Part shown: in pieces, positions 50,152 to 59,097 of the stretch
Numbering within the stretch: the stretch's first letter is position 1
Layout of the letters: each line of letters begins with the position of its first letter
Assembly: GCF_013364235.1 (NCBI RefSeq)
Contig: NZ_CP054919.1
Span: forward strand, 2,407,345 to 2,471,344
Source: Kitasatospora sp. NA04385
GTDB lineage: Bacteria > Actinomycetota > Actinomycetes > Streptomycetales > Streptomycetaceae
Length of the DNA: 64,000 nt
Reading direction: 5' to 3'
Position numbers and translations under genes: made by a program
Notes under the pieces: model-generated
Databases searched by the model: none
The model's input: only the letters and a program-made list of their open reading frames with translations
Told to the model about the DNA's origin: nothing

Positions 50152-50445
50152 ATGTGGAAGGTGTCGTTGTTGGTGGGTCTCGGGATCGGGTACGTCCTCG
50201 GCACCCGGGCCGGGCGCGAGCGCTACGAGCAGTTGGCCGGCGCGGCCCGGCACGTGCGGGACAACCCGCGGGTGCAGGACGCGGCGGAGAAGGCCAAGCA
50301 GCAGGCCGGCGCGGTGGCCGGGAAGGCCGCCGGGGCGGTCGCCGACAAGGTCGGCGAGAAGCTGCCGAACGCGCTGACCGAGCGCGTCCCGTACTTCGCC
50401 AAGCAGCACGGCGAGGACGACGGCTGGGGCACCGTACGCCCCTGA
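50152..50445 (+). CDS. small YtxH-like membrane-anchored protein
   Basis: The protein is 97 aa from ATG 50152. It has an N-terminal membrane helix with glycine pattern (WKVSLLVGLGIGYVLGTRAG), then a charged Ala/Lys-rich amphipathic helix with repeats (AAEKAKQQAGAVAGKAAGAV). It ends in a short acidic tail. This is the YtxH/late-embryogenesis-like layout seen in stress proteins. It stands alone before the FGGY kinase, about 120 bp away. Confidence 0.8.
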   Translation: MWKVSLLVGLGIGYVLGTRAGRERYEQLAGAARHVRDNPRVQDAAEKAKQQAGAVAGKAAGAVADKVGEKLPNALTERVPYFAKQHGEDDGWGTVRP

Positions 50446-50565
50446 GGCGTGGAGCCCCGTTGAGCTGGGGCGGACGGTCGTCGGACGGGGTGGTTCCGGT
50501 ACCGACTGGGCAACACTTGCGGCAGTCGGCCCCGCCCCGGCCGTCGACTGCGGCATGATCTCGGC

Positions 50566-52005
50566 ATGGCCATCGTCGCGGGCATCGACAGCTCCACCAC
50601 TCGCACCCGGATCGTCGCGTGCGACGCCGACACCGGCGCCGTGCTCCGGCAGGGCCGGGCCACGCACCCGCTGCCGGAGGGCGAGGACGCCCGGAGCACC
50701 GAGGTCGACCCGCAGAACTGGCTGCACTCGCTGGGCGACGCCGCCGCCGGAGGCCTGCTGGAGGGCGTCCGGGCGATCGGGGTGTCCGCCCAGCAGCACG
50801 GCCTGATCGGGCTGGACGCCGGCGGCGTGCTGGTGCGGCCCGCCCTGCTGTGGAACGACCCCCGCTCGGCGGGTTCGGCGGCCGCGCTGCTGGACGCGCT
50901 GGGCGGGCCGCAGCCCTGGGTGGAGGCGATCGGCGCGGTGCCGGGCCCCACCTACACCATCGCCAAGCTGCGCTGGCTGGCCGAGTTCGAACCGGTGTCG
51001 GCGCAGCGGATCGCCGAGGTGCTGCTGCCGCACGACTGGCTGGTCTCCCAGCTGCTGGGCGGGCCCAAGCGGCGCACCACGGACCGCGGCGACGCCTCCG
51101 GCACCGGCTACTGGTCGCCGGTCACCGGCGAGTACCGGCAGGACCTGATCAAGCTGGCGCTCGGCCACGAGCTGGGCGTCCCGAACGTGCTCGGCCCGGC
51201 CGAGCCCGCCGGGCACACCCCCGAGGGGCTGCTGATCTCGGCCGGCACCGGGGAGAACATGGCGGCCTCGCTGGGCCTGGGCCTGGGCCTGGGCGACGCG
51301 GTGGTGTCGCTGGGCGGCAACGGGACGATCTTCGCGGTGCACGACCGGGCGGTGGTCGACCCGTCCGGCCTGGTCTCCTCGTTCGCGGACGCCACCGGCC
51401 GGCACCTGCCGATGGTGGCCACCCTGAACGCCGCGCAGGTGCTGCGCTCCACCGCCGCGATGCTCGGCACCGACCTGGCGGGCCTGTCCGAGCTGGCCCT
51501 GCAGTCCTCGCCCGGCGCGTACGGCATGGTGTTCCTGCCCTACCTGGACGGCGAGCGGACGCCGAAGCTGCCGCACGCGGCGGGCACCCTGACCGGGCTG
51601 CGGGCGGAGTCGATGGCGCCGCAGCACGTGGCGCGGGCCGCCGTCGAGGGCATGCTGTGCAACCTGGCGGAGGCGCTGGACGTGCTGCGCGGGCACGGGG
51701 TGGCGGTGAACCGGGTGTTCCTGCTGGGGACGGCCGGGCGGCTGCCCGCCGTGCGGCAGATCGCGCCGCAGCTGTTCGGGCTGCCCGTGGTGGTGCCCCC
51801 GCCGGGCGGCGACCACGCGGCGCGCGGCGCGGCCCGGCAGGCCGCCTGGGCGCTCGCCGGAACGCCCGAGCCCCCGCACTGGGAGCTGCCCGACCTGACG
51901 GTGCTCGCCCCCGAGCAGGAGCACGACCTGGCGGTCGGCAGCGCGGTGCGCCAGCAGTTCGCGGCGCTGCGCGAGCAGTACCACCCGGAGACCGCCGCGT
52001 CCTGA
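50566..52005 (+). CDS. FGGY-family carbohydrate kinase (xylulokinase-like)
   Basis: The protein is 479 aa from ATG 50566, with no clear ribosome site, so perhaps leaderless. The N-terminal phosphate loop is GIDSSTTRTRIVACD; GVSAQQHGLIGLD and ALLWNDPRS bind sugar, and ISAGTGENMAASLGLGLGLG and FLPYLDGERTPKLPHAAG lie in the second domain. Sequence is nearest XylB; D-xylulose is the likely but unproven substrate. The stop codon lies in the first unit of a 15-bp tandem repeat. Confidence 0.88.
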   Translation: MAIVAGIDSSTTRTRIVACDADTGAVLRQGRATHPLPEGEDARSTEVDPQNWLHSLGDAAAGGLLEGVRAIGVSAQQHGLIGLDAGGVLVRPALLWNDPRSAGSAAALLDALGGPQPWVEAIGAVPGPTYTIAKLRWLAEFEPVSAQRIAEVLLPHDWLVSQLLGGPKRRTTDRGDASGTGYWSPVTGEYRQDLIKLALGHELGVPNVLGPAEPAGHTPEGLLISAGTGENMAASLGLGLGLGDAVVSLGGNGTIFAVHDRAVVDPSGLVSSFADATGRHLPMVATLNAAQVLRSTAAMLGTDLAGLSELALQSSPGAYGMVFLPYLDGERTPKLPHAAGTLTGLRAESMAPQHVARAAVEGMLCNLAEALDVLRGHGVAVNRVFLLGTAGRLPAVRQIAPQLFGLPVVVPPPGGDHAARGAARQAAWALAGTPEPPHWELPDLTVLAPEQEHDLAVGSAVRQQFAALREQYHPETAAS

Positions 52006-52056
52006 CCGCCCGCGTCCTGACCGCCCGTGCCCTGACCGCCCGCGTCCTGACCGCTC
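51997..52056. repeat. 15-bp tandem repeat at the kinase stop codon
   Basis: GCGTCCTGACCGCCC occurs four times in a row (two exact, two with one change). The first unit supplies the last codons and TGA of the kinase, so in-frame stops are repeated every 15 bases. Confidence 0.8.
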
Positions 52057-52126
52057 GCGGGTGCGCGTGCGGGGCGAGCGGGCCGGTGCCACCGTGGAGG
52101 TTCCACGAGTGGAGGGACGTTCCGCC

Positions 52127-53533
52127 ATGGCGTTGCACAAGGGGAAGAAGGACGGGGAGCGGCGGGTGCCGTTCAGTCCGCTGAACGTACTGACCGACCC
52201 GCTGGGCGCGATGCAGCAGGCCCCGCCGCTGCACCAGCTCCCCCGGGTGCCGATCCCGCCGTCCGTCGCGTACCAGCTGATCCGCGACGAACTGATGCTG
52301 GACGGCAACGCCAAGCTCAACCTGGCGACCTTCGTGACCACGCAGATGGACGAGTACGCGGACCGGCTGATGTCCGAGTGCCGCGACAAGAACATGATCG
52401 ACAAGGACGAGTACCCGCAGACCGCCGAGCTGGAGCGGCGCTGCGTGGCGATCCTCGCCGACCTGTGGCACGCGCCCGACCCGGCCGCGGCGGTGGGCTG
52501 CTCGACCACCGGCTCCAGCGAGGCGTGCATGCTCGCCGGCATGGCGCTCAAGCGCCGCTGGATGGCCCGCAACGCCGACCGGTACGCGGCCGGGGCGCGG
52601 CCCAACCTGGTGATGGGCGTCAACGTGCAGGTCTGCTGGGAGAAGTTCTGCAACTTCTGGGAGGTCGAGGCGCGGCTGGTCCCGATGGAGGGCGACCGCT
52701 TCCACCTGGACGCCGAGCAGGCGGTGGCGCACTGCGACGAGAACACCATCGGCGTGGTCGGCATCCTCGGCTCCACCTTCGACGGCTCGTACGAGCCGAT
52801 CGCCGAGATCTGCGCCGCCCTGGACGGGTTCCAGCAGCGCACCGGCCTGGACGTGCCGGTGCACGTGGACGGGGCGTCCGGCGGCATGGTCGCGCCGTTC
52901 CTGGACCCGGACCTGGTGTGGGACTTCCGGCTGCCCCGGGTGGCCTCGATCAACACCAGCGGCCACAAGTACGGCCTGGTGTACCCCGGCGTCGGCTGGG
53001 CGCTGTGGCGGGACGGCGAGGCGCTGCCCGAGGAGCTGGTGTTTCGGGTCAACTACCTGGGCGGCGAGATGCCGACCTTCGCGCTGAACTTCTCCCGGCC
53101 GGGCTCGGAGGTGGTCGCCCAGTACTACTCCTTCCTGCGGCTCGGGTTCAGCGGGTACCACGCGATCCAGCAGGCCTGCCGGGACGTCGCCGGGTACCTG
53201 GCGGCGGAGGTCGAGAAGCTCGGACCGTTCCGGCTGATCACCCGGGGCGACGAGCTGCCGGTGTTCGCGTTCACCACCGTGGACGACTGCCCGTTCGACG
53301 TGTTCGACGTCTCCCGGCGGCTGCGCGAACGCGGCTGGCAGGTCCCCGCGTACACCTTCCCGGAGAATCGGACCGACCTGGCGGTGCTGCGGGTGGTGTG
53401 CCGCAACGGGTTCACCCGGGACCTGGCAGACCTGCTGCTGGCCGACCTGGAGCGGCTGCTGCCCGAGCTGCGGCAGCAGCCCGCGCCGCTCAGCGAGCTG
53501 GGGATGCCCAGGCGCAGCGGGTTCCACCACTGA
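52127..53533 (+). CDS. gadB: glutamate decarboxylase
   Basis: The protein is 468 aa from ATG 52127 (GGAGGGA ten bases upstream). It is a group II PLP decarboxylase of the GadB type: VGCSTTGSSEACMLAGMALK, PVHVDGASGGMVAPFLDPD, and the PLP lysine K281 in NTSGHKYGLVYPG. It ends FHH as many actinobacterial and bacterial GadB proteins do. It turns glutamate into GABA, consuming a proton, in acid resistance or nitrogen metabolism. No antiporter gene is adjacent. Confidence 0.94.
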   Translation: MALHKGKKDGERRVPFSPLNVLTDPLGAMQQAPPLHQLPRVPIPPSVAYQLIRDELMLDGNAKLNLATFVTTQMDEYADRLMSECRDKNMIDKDEYPQTAELERRCVAILADLWHAPDPAAAVGCSTTGSSEACMLAGMALKRRWMARNADRYAAGARPNLVMGVNVQVCWEKFCNFWEVEARLVPMEGDRFHLDAEQAVAHCDENTIGVVGILGSTFDGSYEPIAEICAALDGFQQRTGLDVPVHVDGASGGMVAPFLDPDLVWDFRLPRVASINTSGHKYGLVYPGVGWALWRDGEALPEELVFRVNYLGGEMPTFALNFSRPGSEVVAQYYSFLRLGFSGYHAIQQACRDVAGYLAAEVEKLGPFRLITRGDELPVFAFTTVDDCPFDVFDVSRRLRERGWQVPAYTFPENRTDLAVLRVVCRNGFTRDLADLLLADLERLLPELRQQPAPLSELGMPRRSGFHH

Positions 53534-53546
53534 AGGCCGGACGGGG

Positions 53547-53576
53547 CTCCGCGGCTCAGTCCAGGTAGCCGCGGAG
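53547..53576 (-). terminator. hairpin overlapping the sigma factor stop codon
   Basis: CTCCGCGGC at 53547-53555 pairs with GCCGCGGAG at 53568-53576; the 12-base loop contains the sigma factor stop. It may terminate gadB transcription or be chance in GC-rich sequence. Confidence 0.45.
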
Positions 53577-54770
53577 CTGGTCGGCGAAGGCGTGGTCGCG
53601 GAGCTTGCCGAGCGTCTTGGCCTCGATCTGCCGGATCCGCTCCCTGGTCACCCCGAACAGGTGGCCGATCTCCTCCAGGGTGCGCGGGCGGCCGTCGTCG
53701 AGGCCGTAGCGGAGCTGGACCACCTGCCGCTCGCGCTCGCCCAGGGTGGCCAGCACCGCCTCCAGGTGCTCGCGCAGCAGCAGGAAGGAGGCGCTCTCGG
53801 CCGGTGAGGCGGCGTCGGCGTCCTCGATCAGGTCGCCGAGCGCGACGTCGTCCTCCTCGCCGACCGGGGTGTGCAGCGAGACCGGTTCCTGGGCCAGTTT
53901 GAGGACCTCCCGGACCCGCTCCGGCGTCAGCTGCAGCACCTTGCCGACCTCGGCCGGCGTCGGCTCGACGCCGCGCTCCTGCAGCAGCGAGCGCTGCACC
54001 CGCAGCACCCGGTTGATCAGCTCCACCACGTGCACCGGGACCCGGATGGTGCGGGCCTGGTCGGCGAGGGCCCGGCTCATCGCCTGGCGTATCCACCAGG
54101 TGGCGTAGGTGGAGAACTTGTAGCCGCGCGCGTAGTCGAACTTCTCCACCGCCCGGATCAGGCCCAGGTTGCCCTCCTGCACCAGGTCGAGCAGGGTCAG
54201 GCCGCGCCCGACGTAGCGCTTGGCGACCGAGACGACCAGCCGCAGGTTGGCCTCGATCAGGCGGCGCTTGGCGATCCGGCCGAGCACCACCAGCCGGTCC
54301 AGGTCGCCGAGCAGGCGCTCGTCGGCGGCCGGGACGCGGGCCATCGCCTCCTCCGCGAACAGTCCGGCCTCGATGGCCCGGGCCAGCTCCACCTCCTCGA
54401 CGGCGGTCAGCAGCCGGATCCGGCCGATCTCGCGCAGGTACTGGCGCAGCAGGTCGGCGGCCGGGCCGGTGCCCTCGTCCAGCGCGGGCTCCGGCGGCTC
54501 CTCGGCGAGCTCCTCGGCGGTGGGCTCGGCCTCGGCGGGCTCGGCCTCCGTGGTGTCGGCCTCGGCGGCGGGCTCTGGGGCGGCGGTGTCGGCCTGCTGG
54601 ACTCCGGTCTGTTGCGCGTCGGCCGGCCGTGCGTCGGCCTGCCGGGTGGGGGCCGGTTCGGTGCCCGGCCGGGCGGGGGTGCGTTCGATGCCGGACGGGC
54701 CGGTCTGGGGCGGGATCGCGGCGTCCCGGACGGGGGCGGTCTGGGGCGGGCGGGCAACGGAAAGCTCCAC
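53556..54770 (-). CDS. RpoD-type (Hrd) RNA polymerase sigma factor
   Basis: The protein is 404 aa if started at GTG 54770, which has GGAGG seven bases upstream; ATG 54776 is too close to that site. The first 100 residues are Ala/Pro/Glu low complexity. Region 1.2 is [20 protein letters not shown]; region 2 has [54 protein letters not shown]; region 3 is [20 protein letters not shown]; region 4 is [20 protein letters not shown]. It is shorter than HrdB (about 510 aa) and next to dnaG, which suggests HrdA or a related non-essential Hrd sigma (inference). Confidence 0.92.
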   Translation of the reverse strand: MELSVARPPQTAPVRDAAIPPQTGPSGIERTPARPGTEPAPTRQADARPADAQQTGVQQADTAAPEPAAEADTTEAEPAEAEPTAEELAEEPPEPALDEGTGPAADLLRQYLREIGRIRLLTAVEEVELARAIEAGLFAEEAMARVPAADERLLGDLDRLVVLGRIAKRRLIEANLRLVVSVAKRYVGRGLTLLDLVQEGNLGLIRAVEKFDYARGYKFSTYATWWIRQAMSRALADQARTIRVPVHVVELINRVLRVQRSLLQERGVEPTPAEVGKVLQLTPERVREVLKLAQEPVSLHTPVGEEDDVALGDLIEDADAASPAESASFLLLREHLEAVLATLGERERQVVQLRYGLDDGRPRTLEEIGHLFGVTRERIRQIEAKTLGKLRDHAFADQLRGYLD

Positions 54771-54955
54771 GGGCATCCCTCCAGGGGCCGCGCGCGGCAT
54801 GGGGGTTGCCGCGCCACACCCCAGGAGATACCCAGCCCGGCGGGCCCGGGCACCTGCGGGCGGCCGCGAGGTGGCCGGACGGCACCCGGCGGGCCCACCG
54901 GTGCCACGAGTTGACGGCGGGTCAGGAACGGTCCGGCAGCGCTGCGGGGGGCGGG

Positions 54956-56872
54956 TCAGAGCGCGGCCGCGCCGCGGGAGCGGAGCTGCTGCCCGTACTG
55001 CTGCAGGGCCCACAGCTCGCTCTGCACGGGGTGCTGCTCCTCCGCGGTGGCGCGGTCGCCGAGCCGGCGCAGGTGGGCGCGGACCTCGTCGATCCGGCGG
55101 TCCACGGCCTGCAGGCGCAGCTTGACCAGGAACTCCCCCGCGTAGATCTGGTCGGCCTTGCGGCGGGAGCGGATCGGTTCGACGGTCAGTTCGGTGACCA
55201 GGCCGCGCACCTGGTCGTCCGGGCTGGCCTCGCGGACGGCGGCGGTGAAGTCGGGCAGGCTCGCGCCGTACGCGGTGCCGCCGGCCTGGCCGACGGCGCG
55301 GCGGACGGCCCGGTACGGCGGGGTGGGGAACTCGTCCTCGCCGTACTGGTCGAAGGCCGGGCTGACCAGGTCGGGGTGCTGGAGGGCGAGCTTGAGCAGT
55401 TCGCGCTCCACGAACTGGGCCGGGTCGCGCGGGTTGAGCCGGAAGACCGGCCGCTCGGGACGGGCCGGCGGCTGGGCGGCGTCCGGGCGGCGCAGCGTGC
55501 GCTGCTGGCCGTTCTGCTGGTTCTCGCGCTGCCAGCGGGCCAGCTGGGCGATCCGGTTGACCACGAAGCGCTCGTCCAGGATGCCGACCATGCCGGCCAG
55601 TTGGACGGCGTACTCGTGCTGGATCGAGCGGTCCTTGATCTTGACGATGATCCCGGCGGCCTCCTCCAGGGCGGCGGCCCGGCCCTCCGCGGTGTCCACC
55701 CGGTGGCGGGCGACGGCCGAGCGGAGCGCGAACTCGAACAGCGGGACGGGGTTGTCCACCAGGGTGCGGACCGCCTCGTCGCCCTGGGCCAGGCGCAGTT
55801 CGCACGGGTCCATGCCGCCGGGGGTGATGGCGATGGAGGTGCGGGCGGCGAACTTCTGGTCGTCCTCGAAGGCGCGCAGGGCGGCCTTCTGGCCGGCCGC
55901 GTCGCCGTCGAAGGTGAAGACCGTCTCGCCGCGGTAGCCCGCGGTGGAGGTGGTGTCCATCAGCAGCCGACGGATGATCTTGATGTGGTCCTCGCCGAAG
56001 GCGGTGCCGCAGGTGGCCACCGCCGTGGTGACGCCCGCCAGGTGACAGGCCATCACGTCGGTGTAGCCCTCGACCACCACGGCCCGGCCGGACTTGGCGA
56101 TCTCCTTGCGGGCCAGGTCGATGCCGTACAGGACGTTCGACTTCTTGTAGATCGGCGTCTCGGGGGTGTTCAGGTACTTCGGACCGTTGTCGTCCTCGCG
56201 CAGCCGGCGCGCGCCGAAGCCGACCACGTCGCCCGCGCTGTCCCGGATCGGCCAGACCAGGCGGCCCCGGAAGCGGTCGATCAGGCCGCCGCGCTGGCCC
56301 TGCGAGGCCAGGCCGCCGACCGAGATCTCCTTGTCGGTGAAGCCGCGGCCGCGCAGGAAGCGCACCAGGTGCTCCCAGCCGGCCGGGGCGTAGCCCACCC
56401 CGAAGTGCTTGGCGGCCGCCTCGTCGAAGCCCCGCTCGGCCAGGAAGCGGCGGCCGATCTCCGCCTCGGGCGTGGCCAGTTGCTCCTGGAACCAGGCGGA
56501 GGCCACCTTGTGCGCCTCGACCAGCCTGGTCCGCTCGCCCTGCTGGTGGCGCGGGCTGTAGCCGCCCTCCTCGTAGCGCAGGGTGACGCCCGCCTGGGCG
56601 GCCATCCGCTCGACCGCCTCCGCGAACGAGCAGTGCTCGATCTTCATCAGGAAGGTGATCGTGTCGCCGGACTCGCCGCAGCCGAAGCAGTGGAAGACGC
56701 CCTTGCCCGGGTGGACGTAGAAGGAGGCCGACTTCTCGTCGTGGAACGGGCAGACGCCCTTCAGCTGCGCGCCGCCACCGGCCGCCAGCTGCACGTAGTC
56801 GCCGACCACGGCGTCGATCGGCAGGGCGGCACGCACCGCCTGCACATCCTCGTCCCTGATCCGACCGGCCAC
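54956..56872 (-). CDS. dnaG: DNA primase
   Basis: The protein is 638 aa from GTG 56872. The CHC2 zinc site is C41, H44, C62, C65 ([11 protein letters not shown] ... [11 protein letters not shown]). The TOPRIM catalytic core has [12 protein letters not shown] and [35 protein letters not shown] lies before it. The C-terminal DnaB-interaction domain is present. It makes RNA primers for replication. No ribosome site is seen; TAGACT ends seven bases before GTG, so the mRNA is probably leaderless. It precedes the sigma gene on the same strand, a remnant of the dnaG-rpoD arrangement. Confidence 0.96.
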   Translation of the reverse strand: MAGRIRDEDVQAVRAALPIDAVVGDYVQLAAGGGAQLKGVCPFHDEKSASFYVHPGKGVFHCFGCGESGDTITFLMKIEHCSFAEAVERMAAQAGVTLRYEEGGYSPRHQQGERTRLVEAHKVASAWFQEQLATPEAEIGRRFLAERGFDEAAAKHFGVGYAPAGWEHLVRFLRGRGFTDKEISVGGLASQGQRGGLIDRFRGRLVWPIRDSAGDVVGFGARRLREDDNGPKYLNTPETPIYKKSNVLYGIDLARKEIAKSGRAVVVEGYTDVMACHLAGVTTAVATCGTAFGEDHIKIIRRLLMDTTSTAGYRGETVFTFDGDAAGQKAALRAFEDDQKFAARTSIAITPGGMDPCELRLAQGDEAVRTLVDNPVPLFEFALRSAVARHRVDTAEGRAAALEEAAGIIVKIKDRSIQHEYAVQLAGMVGILDERFVVNRIAQLARWQRENQQNGQQRTLRRPDAAQPPARPERPVFRLNPRDPAQFVERELLKLALQHPDLVSPAFDQYGEDEFPTPPYRAVRRAVGQAGGTAYGASLPDFTAAVREASPDDQVRGLVTELTVEPIRSRRKADQIYAGEFLVKLRLQAVDRRIDEVRAHLRRLGDRATAEEQHPVQSELWALQQYGQQLRSRGAAAL

Positions 56873-56878
56873 CGGGAA

Positions 56879-56884
56879 AGTCTA
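56879..56884 (-). promoter_or_regulatory. -10 box of a leaderless dnaG promoter
   Basis: TAGACT on the minus strand ends six bases before the GTG start, so transcription should begin at or next to the start codon. Confidence 0.5.
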
Positions 56885-57000
56885 CGGGAGCGGGTGTGAC
56901 AGTCCGGGGCCCGCCGGTCCGGAAGCCGGTCGGCGCGGGGGCCGGGCCGGGCGTCGGCCGGTTCGCGCGGGGGCCGGCCCGGGTGTCGGTCGGCCCGGGG

Positions 57001-58272
57001 CTAGCCGACCAGCTTGGCGTGCAGGGCGAGCGCGGAGGCGTCGGTGAGGGTGGCGATCTGGTCGATCACGCTGCGCAGCGCGGCCCGGCCGTCCTCGGCC
57101 TCCTCGTACTGGGCGGCGAACACCGGGTCCAGCAGCTGCGGGGCGTCGTTCATCAGCGCGTCGGCCAGCTCGGCGATCACCACCCGCTGGCGGGAGCGCA
57201 GTTGGGCCTGCTCGTCGCGCTGCATCACGTACCGGACGGCGACCGCCTTGAGCACCGCGCACTCCAGCCGGACGCCGCGCGGGACGACCAGCTCGGCCGC
57301 GTACCGGGTGAGCGGGCCGGGGCCGTAGCGGGCCCGGGTGGCCTGCTCGGCGGCCAGGCAGAAGCGGCCGATCAGCTGGCTGGTGAGGTCCTTCAGGCCG
57401 GCCCGGGCGCGGGCGGTGCCGTCGTAGCCGGACGGCCACCAGTCCTCGGCGCGCAGCCGGTCCAGCGCCTCGTCGAACTCGGCGGGCTCGGCCTCGGCGA
57501 AGCGCTCGGCGATCTTGAACAGCTCGGCCCGCTCGGCGGAGGAGCCCAGCGCCGCCGGGTCGATGTGGCCGGCCTGCAGCGCGTCCTCCACGTCGTGGGT
57601 GGAGTACGCGACGTCGTCCGACCAGTCCATCACGGTGGCCTCGAAGCACTTTCGGCCGTCGGGCGCGCCGGTGCGCATCCAGCGGAACACCGGCAGGTCG
57701 TCCCCGTACACGCCGTACTTGGTGGAGCCGGGGTCGGTGGGGTGCTGCCCGCGCGCCCACGGGTACTTGGTCGCGGCGTCCAGCGCGGCGCGGGTCAGGT
57801 TCAGGCCGACGCTGCGGCCGGGCCACGGGGCGAGCCGGACCTCGGGCTCGCCCTGCGGGGCGAAGCGCTTGGGCTCCAGCCTGGTCAGGATGCGCAGCGA
57901 CTGGGCGTTGCCCTCGAAGCCGCCGCACTCCCGGGCGGCCTGGTCGAGCGCCTCCTCGCCGGTGTGGCCGAACGGCGGGTGGCCGATGTCGTGGGCCAGG
58001 CAGGCGGTCTCCACCAGGTCCGGGTCGCAGCCGAGCGCCGCGCCCAGCTCGCGGCCGACCTGCGCGCACTCCAGCGAGTGCGTCAGCCGGGTGCGCGGGA
58101 AGTCGCTGCGCATCGGCGCGACCACCTGGGTCGTCCCGGCCAGCCGGCGCAGCGCCGCGGAGTGCAGCACCCGGGCGCGGTCGCGCTGGAAGGAGGTGCG
58201 GCCGGGCCGCTTGTCGGGCTCGGGCACCCAGCGCGCCTCGGACTGCGGATCGTACGGAGCGGTGTTCTTCAT
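57001..58272 (-). CDS. dgt: deoxyguanosinetriphosphate triphosphohydrolase-like protein
   Basis: The protein is 423 aa from ATG 58272. HD-domain metal residues are visible: [33 protein letters not shown], and later [36 protein letters not shown] at the N terminus is the family signature. It hydrolyses dGTP or other dNTPs to the nucleoside and triphosphate. It lies directly upstream of dnaG (128-bp gap), the usual actinobacterial neighbourhood. Confidence 0.94.
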   Translation of the reverse strand: MKNTAPYDPQSEARWVPEPDKRPGRTSFQRDRARVLHSAALRRLAGTTQVVAPMRSDFPRTRLTHSLECAQVGRELGAALGCDPDLVETACLAHDIGHPPFGHTGEEALDQAARECGGFEGNAQSLRILTRLEPKRFAPQGEPEVRLAPWPGRSVGLNLTRAALDAATKYPWARGQHPTDPGSTKYGVYGDDLPVFRWMRTGAPDGRKCFEATVMDWSDDVAYSTHDVEDALQAGHIDPAALGSSAERAELFKIAERFAEAEPAEFDEALDRLRAEDWWPSGYDGTARARAGLKDLTSQLIGRFCLAAEQATRARYGPGPLTRYAAELVVPRGVRLECAVLKAVAVRYVMQRDEQAQLRSRQRVVIAELADALMNDAPQLLDPVFAAQYEEAEDGRAALRSVIDQIATLTDASALALHAKLVG

Positions 58273-58370
58273 ATGCCAGTCACCGTACGCCGGATGACGG
58301 ACATTCGACCCTGCGCCGCGCGAACGGGCGCGCGAACGGGAAGTGGCGGGCGGGCGGCTCGTCCGAGAGT

Positions 58371-58416
58371 TGCAGAGGATTCTTTGCAGAGACCTCTATG
58401 CAGAGAGTTCTCTGCA
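58371..58416. promoter_or_regulatory. repeated operator boxes of the ArsR-like regulator
   Basis: TGCAGAG occurs at 58371, 58385 and 58399, exactly 14 bases apart. The last copy forms a perfect dyad TGCAGAGA-GT-TCTCTGCA (58399-58416) that ends 15 bases before the start codon. Confidence 0.65.
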
Positions 58417-58431
58417 ACCTACGCTGGAGCC

Positions 58432-59097
58432 ATGAACGAGCACCGCCCCGAAGAACCGTCGTCCTCCCCCTCCTCCCCGTCGTCCTCCCCCTCCCCGTCG
58501 GCCGCCGAGGTGCCCGCGGTGGGCGATGCGCCGCGCCGGCGGCTGGACGCGGGGTCGCTGCGCGGGCTCGCCCACCCGCTGCGGATGCGGCTGCTGGACG
58601 AGCTGCGGCTGAACGGGCCCGCCACCTCCGCCCGGCTGTCCGAGCGGACCGGCGAGTCCACCGGGACCATCAGCTGGCACCTGCGGCACCTCGCCGAGCA
58701 CGGCTTCATCGAGGAGGAGCCGGGCCGCGGCACCAAGCGGGAACGCTGGTGGCGCGCCGTGCGCGGCGCCATCGTGCTGTCCGCCACCGACTTCGACCAG
58801 GACCCGGCCGCCCGCGCCGCGCTCTCGGTGTACCAGGCGGAGAACCTGCGCCGGCAGTACCAGCGGGTCGCCGACTCGCTGGGCGCCGACTGGCAGGGCG
58901 AGTGGCGCGGGACGGGCACCGTCACCGACTGGAACAACCTGCGGCTGACCCCCGCCCAGCTCCAGGCCCTCGCCGAGGACCTGGCCGCCGTGGTCGCCCG
59001 CCACACCCCCGACCCGGACGCCGCCCCCGACCCGGCGGCGCGGCCGGTCATCGTCCAGATCCAGGCGCTGCCCCGAAAGGACCCCGACCGGCCATGA
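58432..59097 (+). CDS. ArsR-like winged-helix regulator
   Basis: The protein is 221 aa from ATG 58432 (GGAG upstream). After a Ser/Pro-rich start the winged helix reads LRGLAHPLRMRLLDELRLNG, PATSARLSERTGESTGTISW, HLRHLAEHGFIEEEPGRGTK. It lacks the ArsR metal cysteines. The C-terminal half would bind an effector. It is coupled to the MFS gene by ATGA and probably represses the pair through the TGCAGAG boxes. Confidence 0.9.
   Translation: MNEHRPEEPSSSPSSPSSSPSPSAAEVPAVGDAPRRRLDAGSLRGLAHPLRMRLLDELRLNGPATSARLSERTGESTGTISWHLRHLAEHGFIEEEPGRGTKRERWWRAVRGAIVLSATDFDQDPAARAALSVYQAENLRRQYQRVADSLGADWQGEWRGTGTVTDWNNLRLTPAQLQALAEDLAAVVARHTPDPDAAPDPAARPVIVQIQALPRKDPDRP

Noticed and set aside
49458..50204. 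Frame containing AQLAEQPTVNRQVIGSSPIG
   Set aside because: It is translated tRNA-Asn sequence, repeated because there are two copies.
50086..53052. 988-codon minus-strand frame over kinase and gadB genes
   Set aside because: Low-complexity antisense of two well-supported genes.
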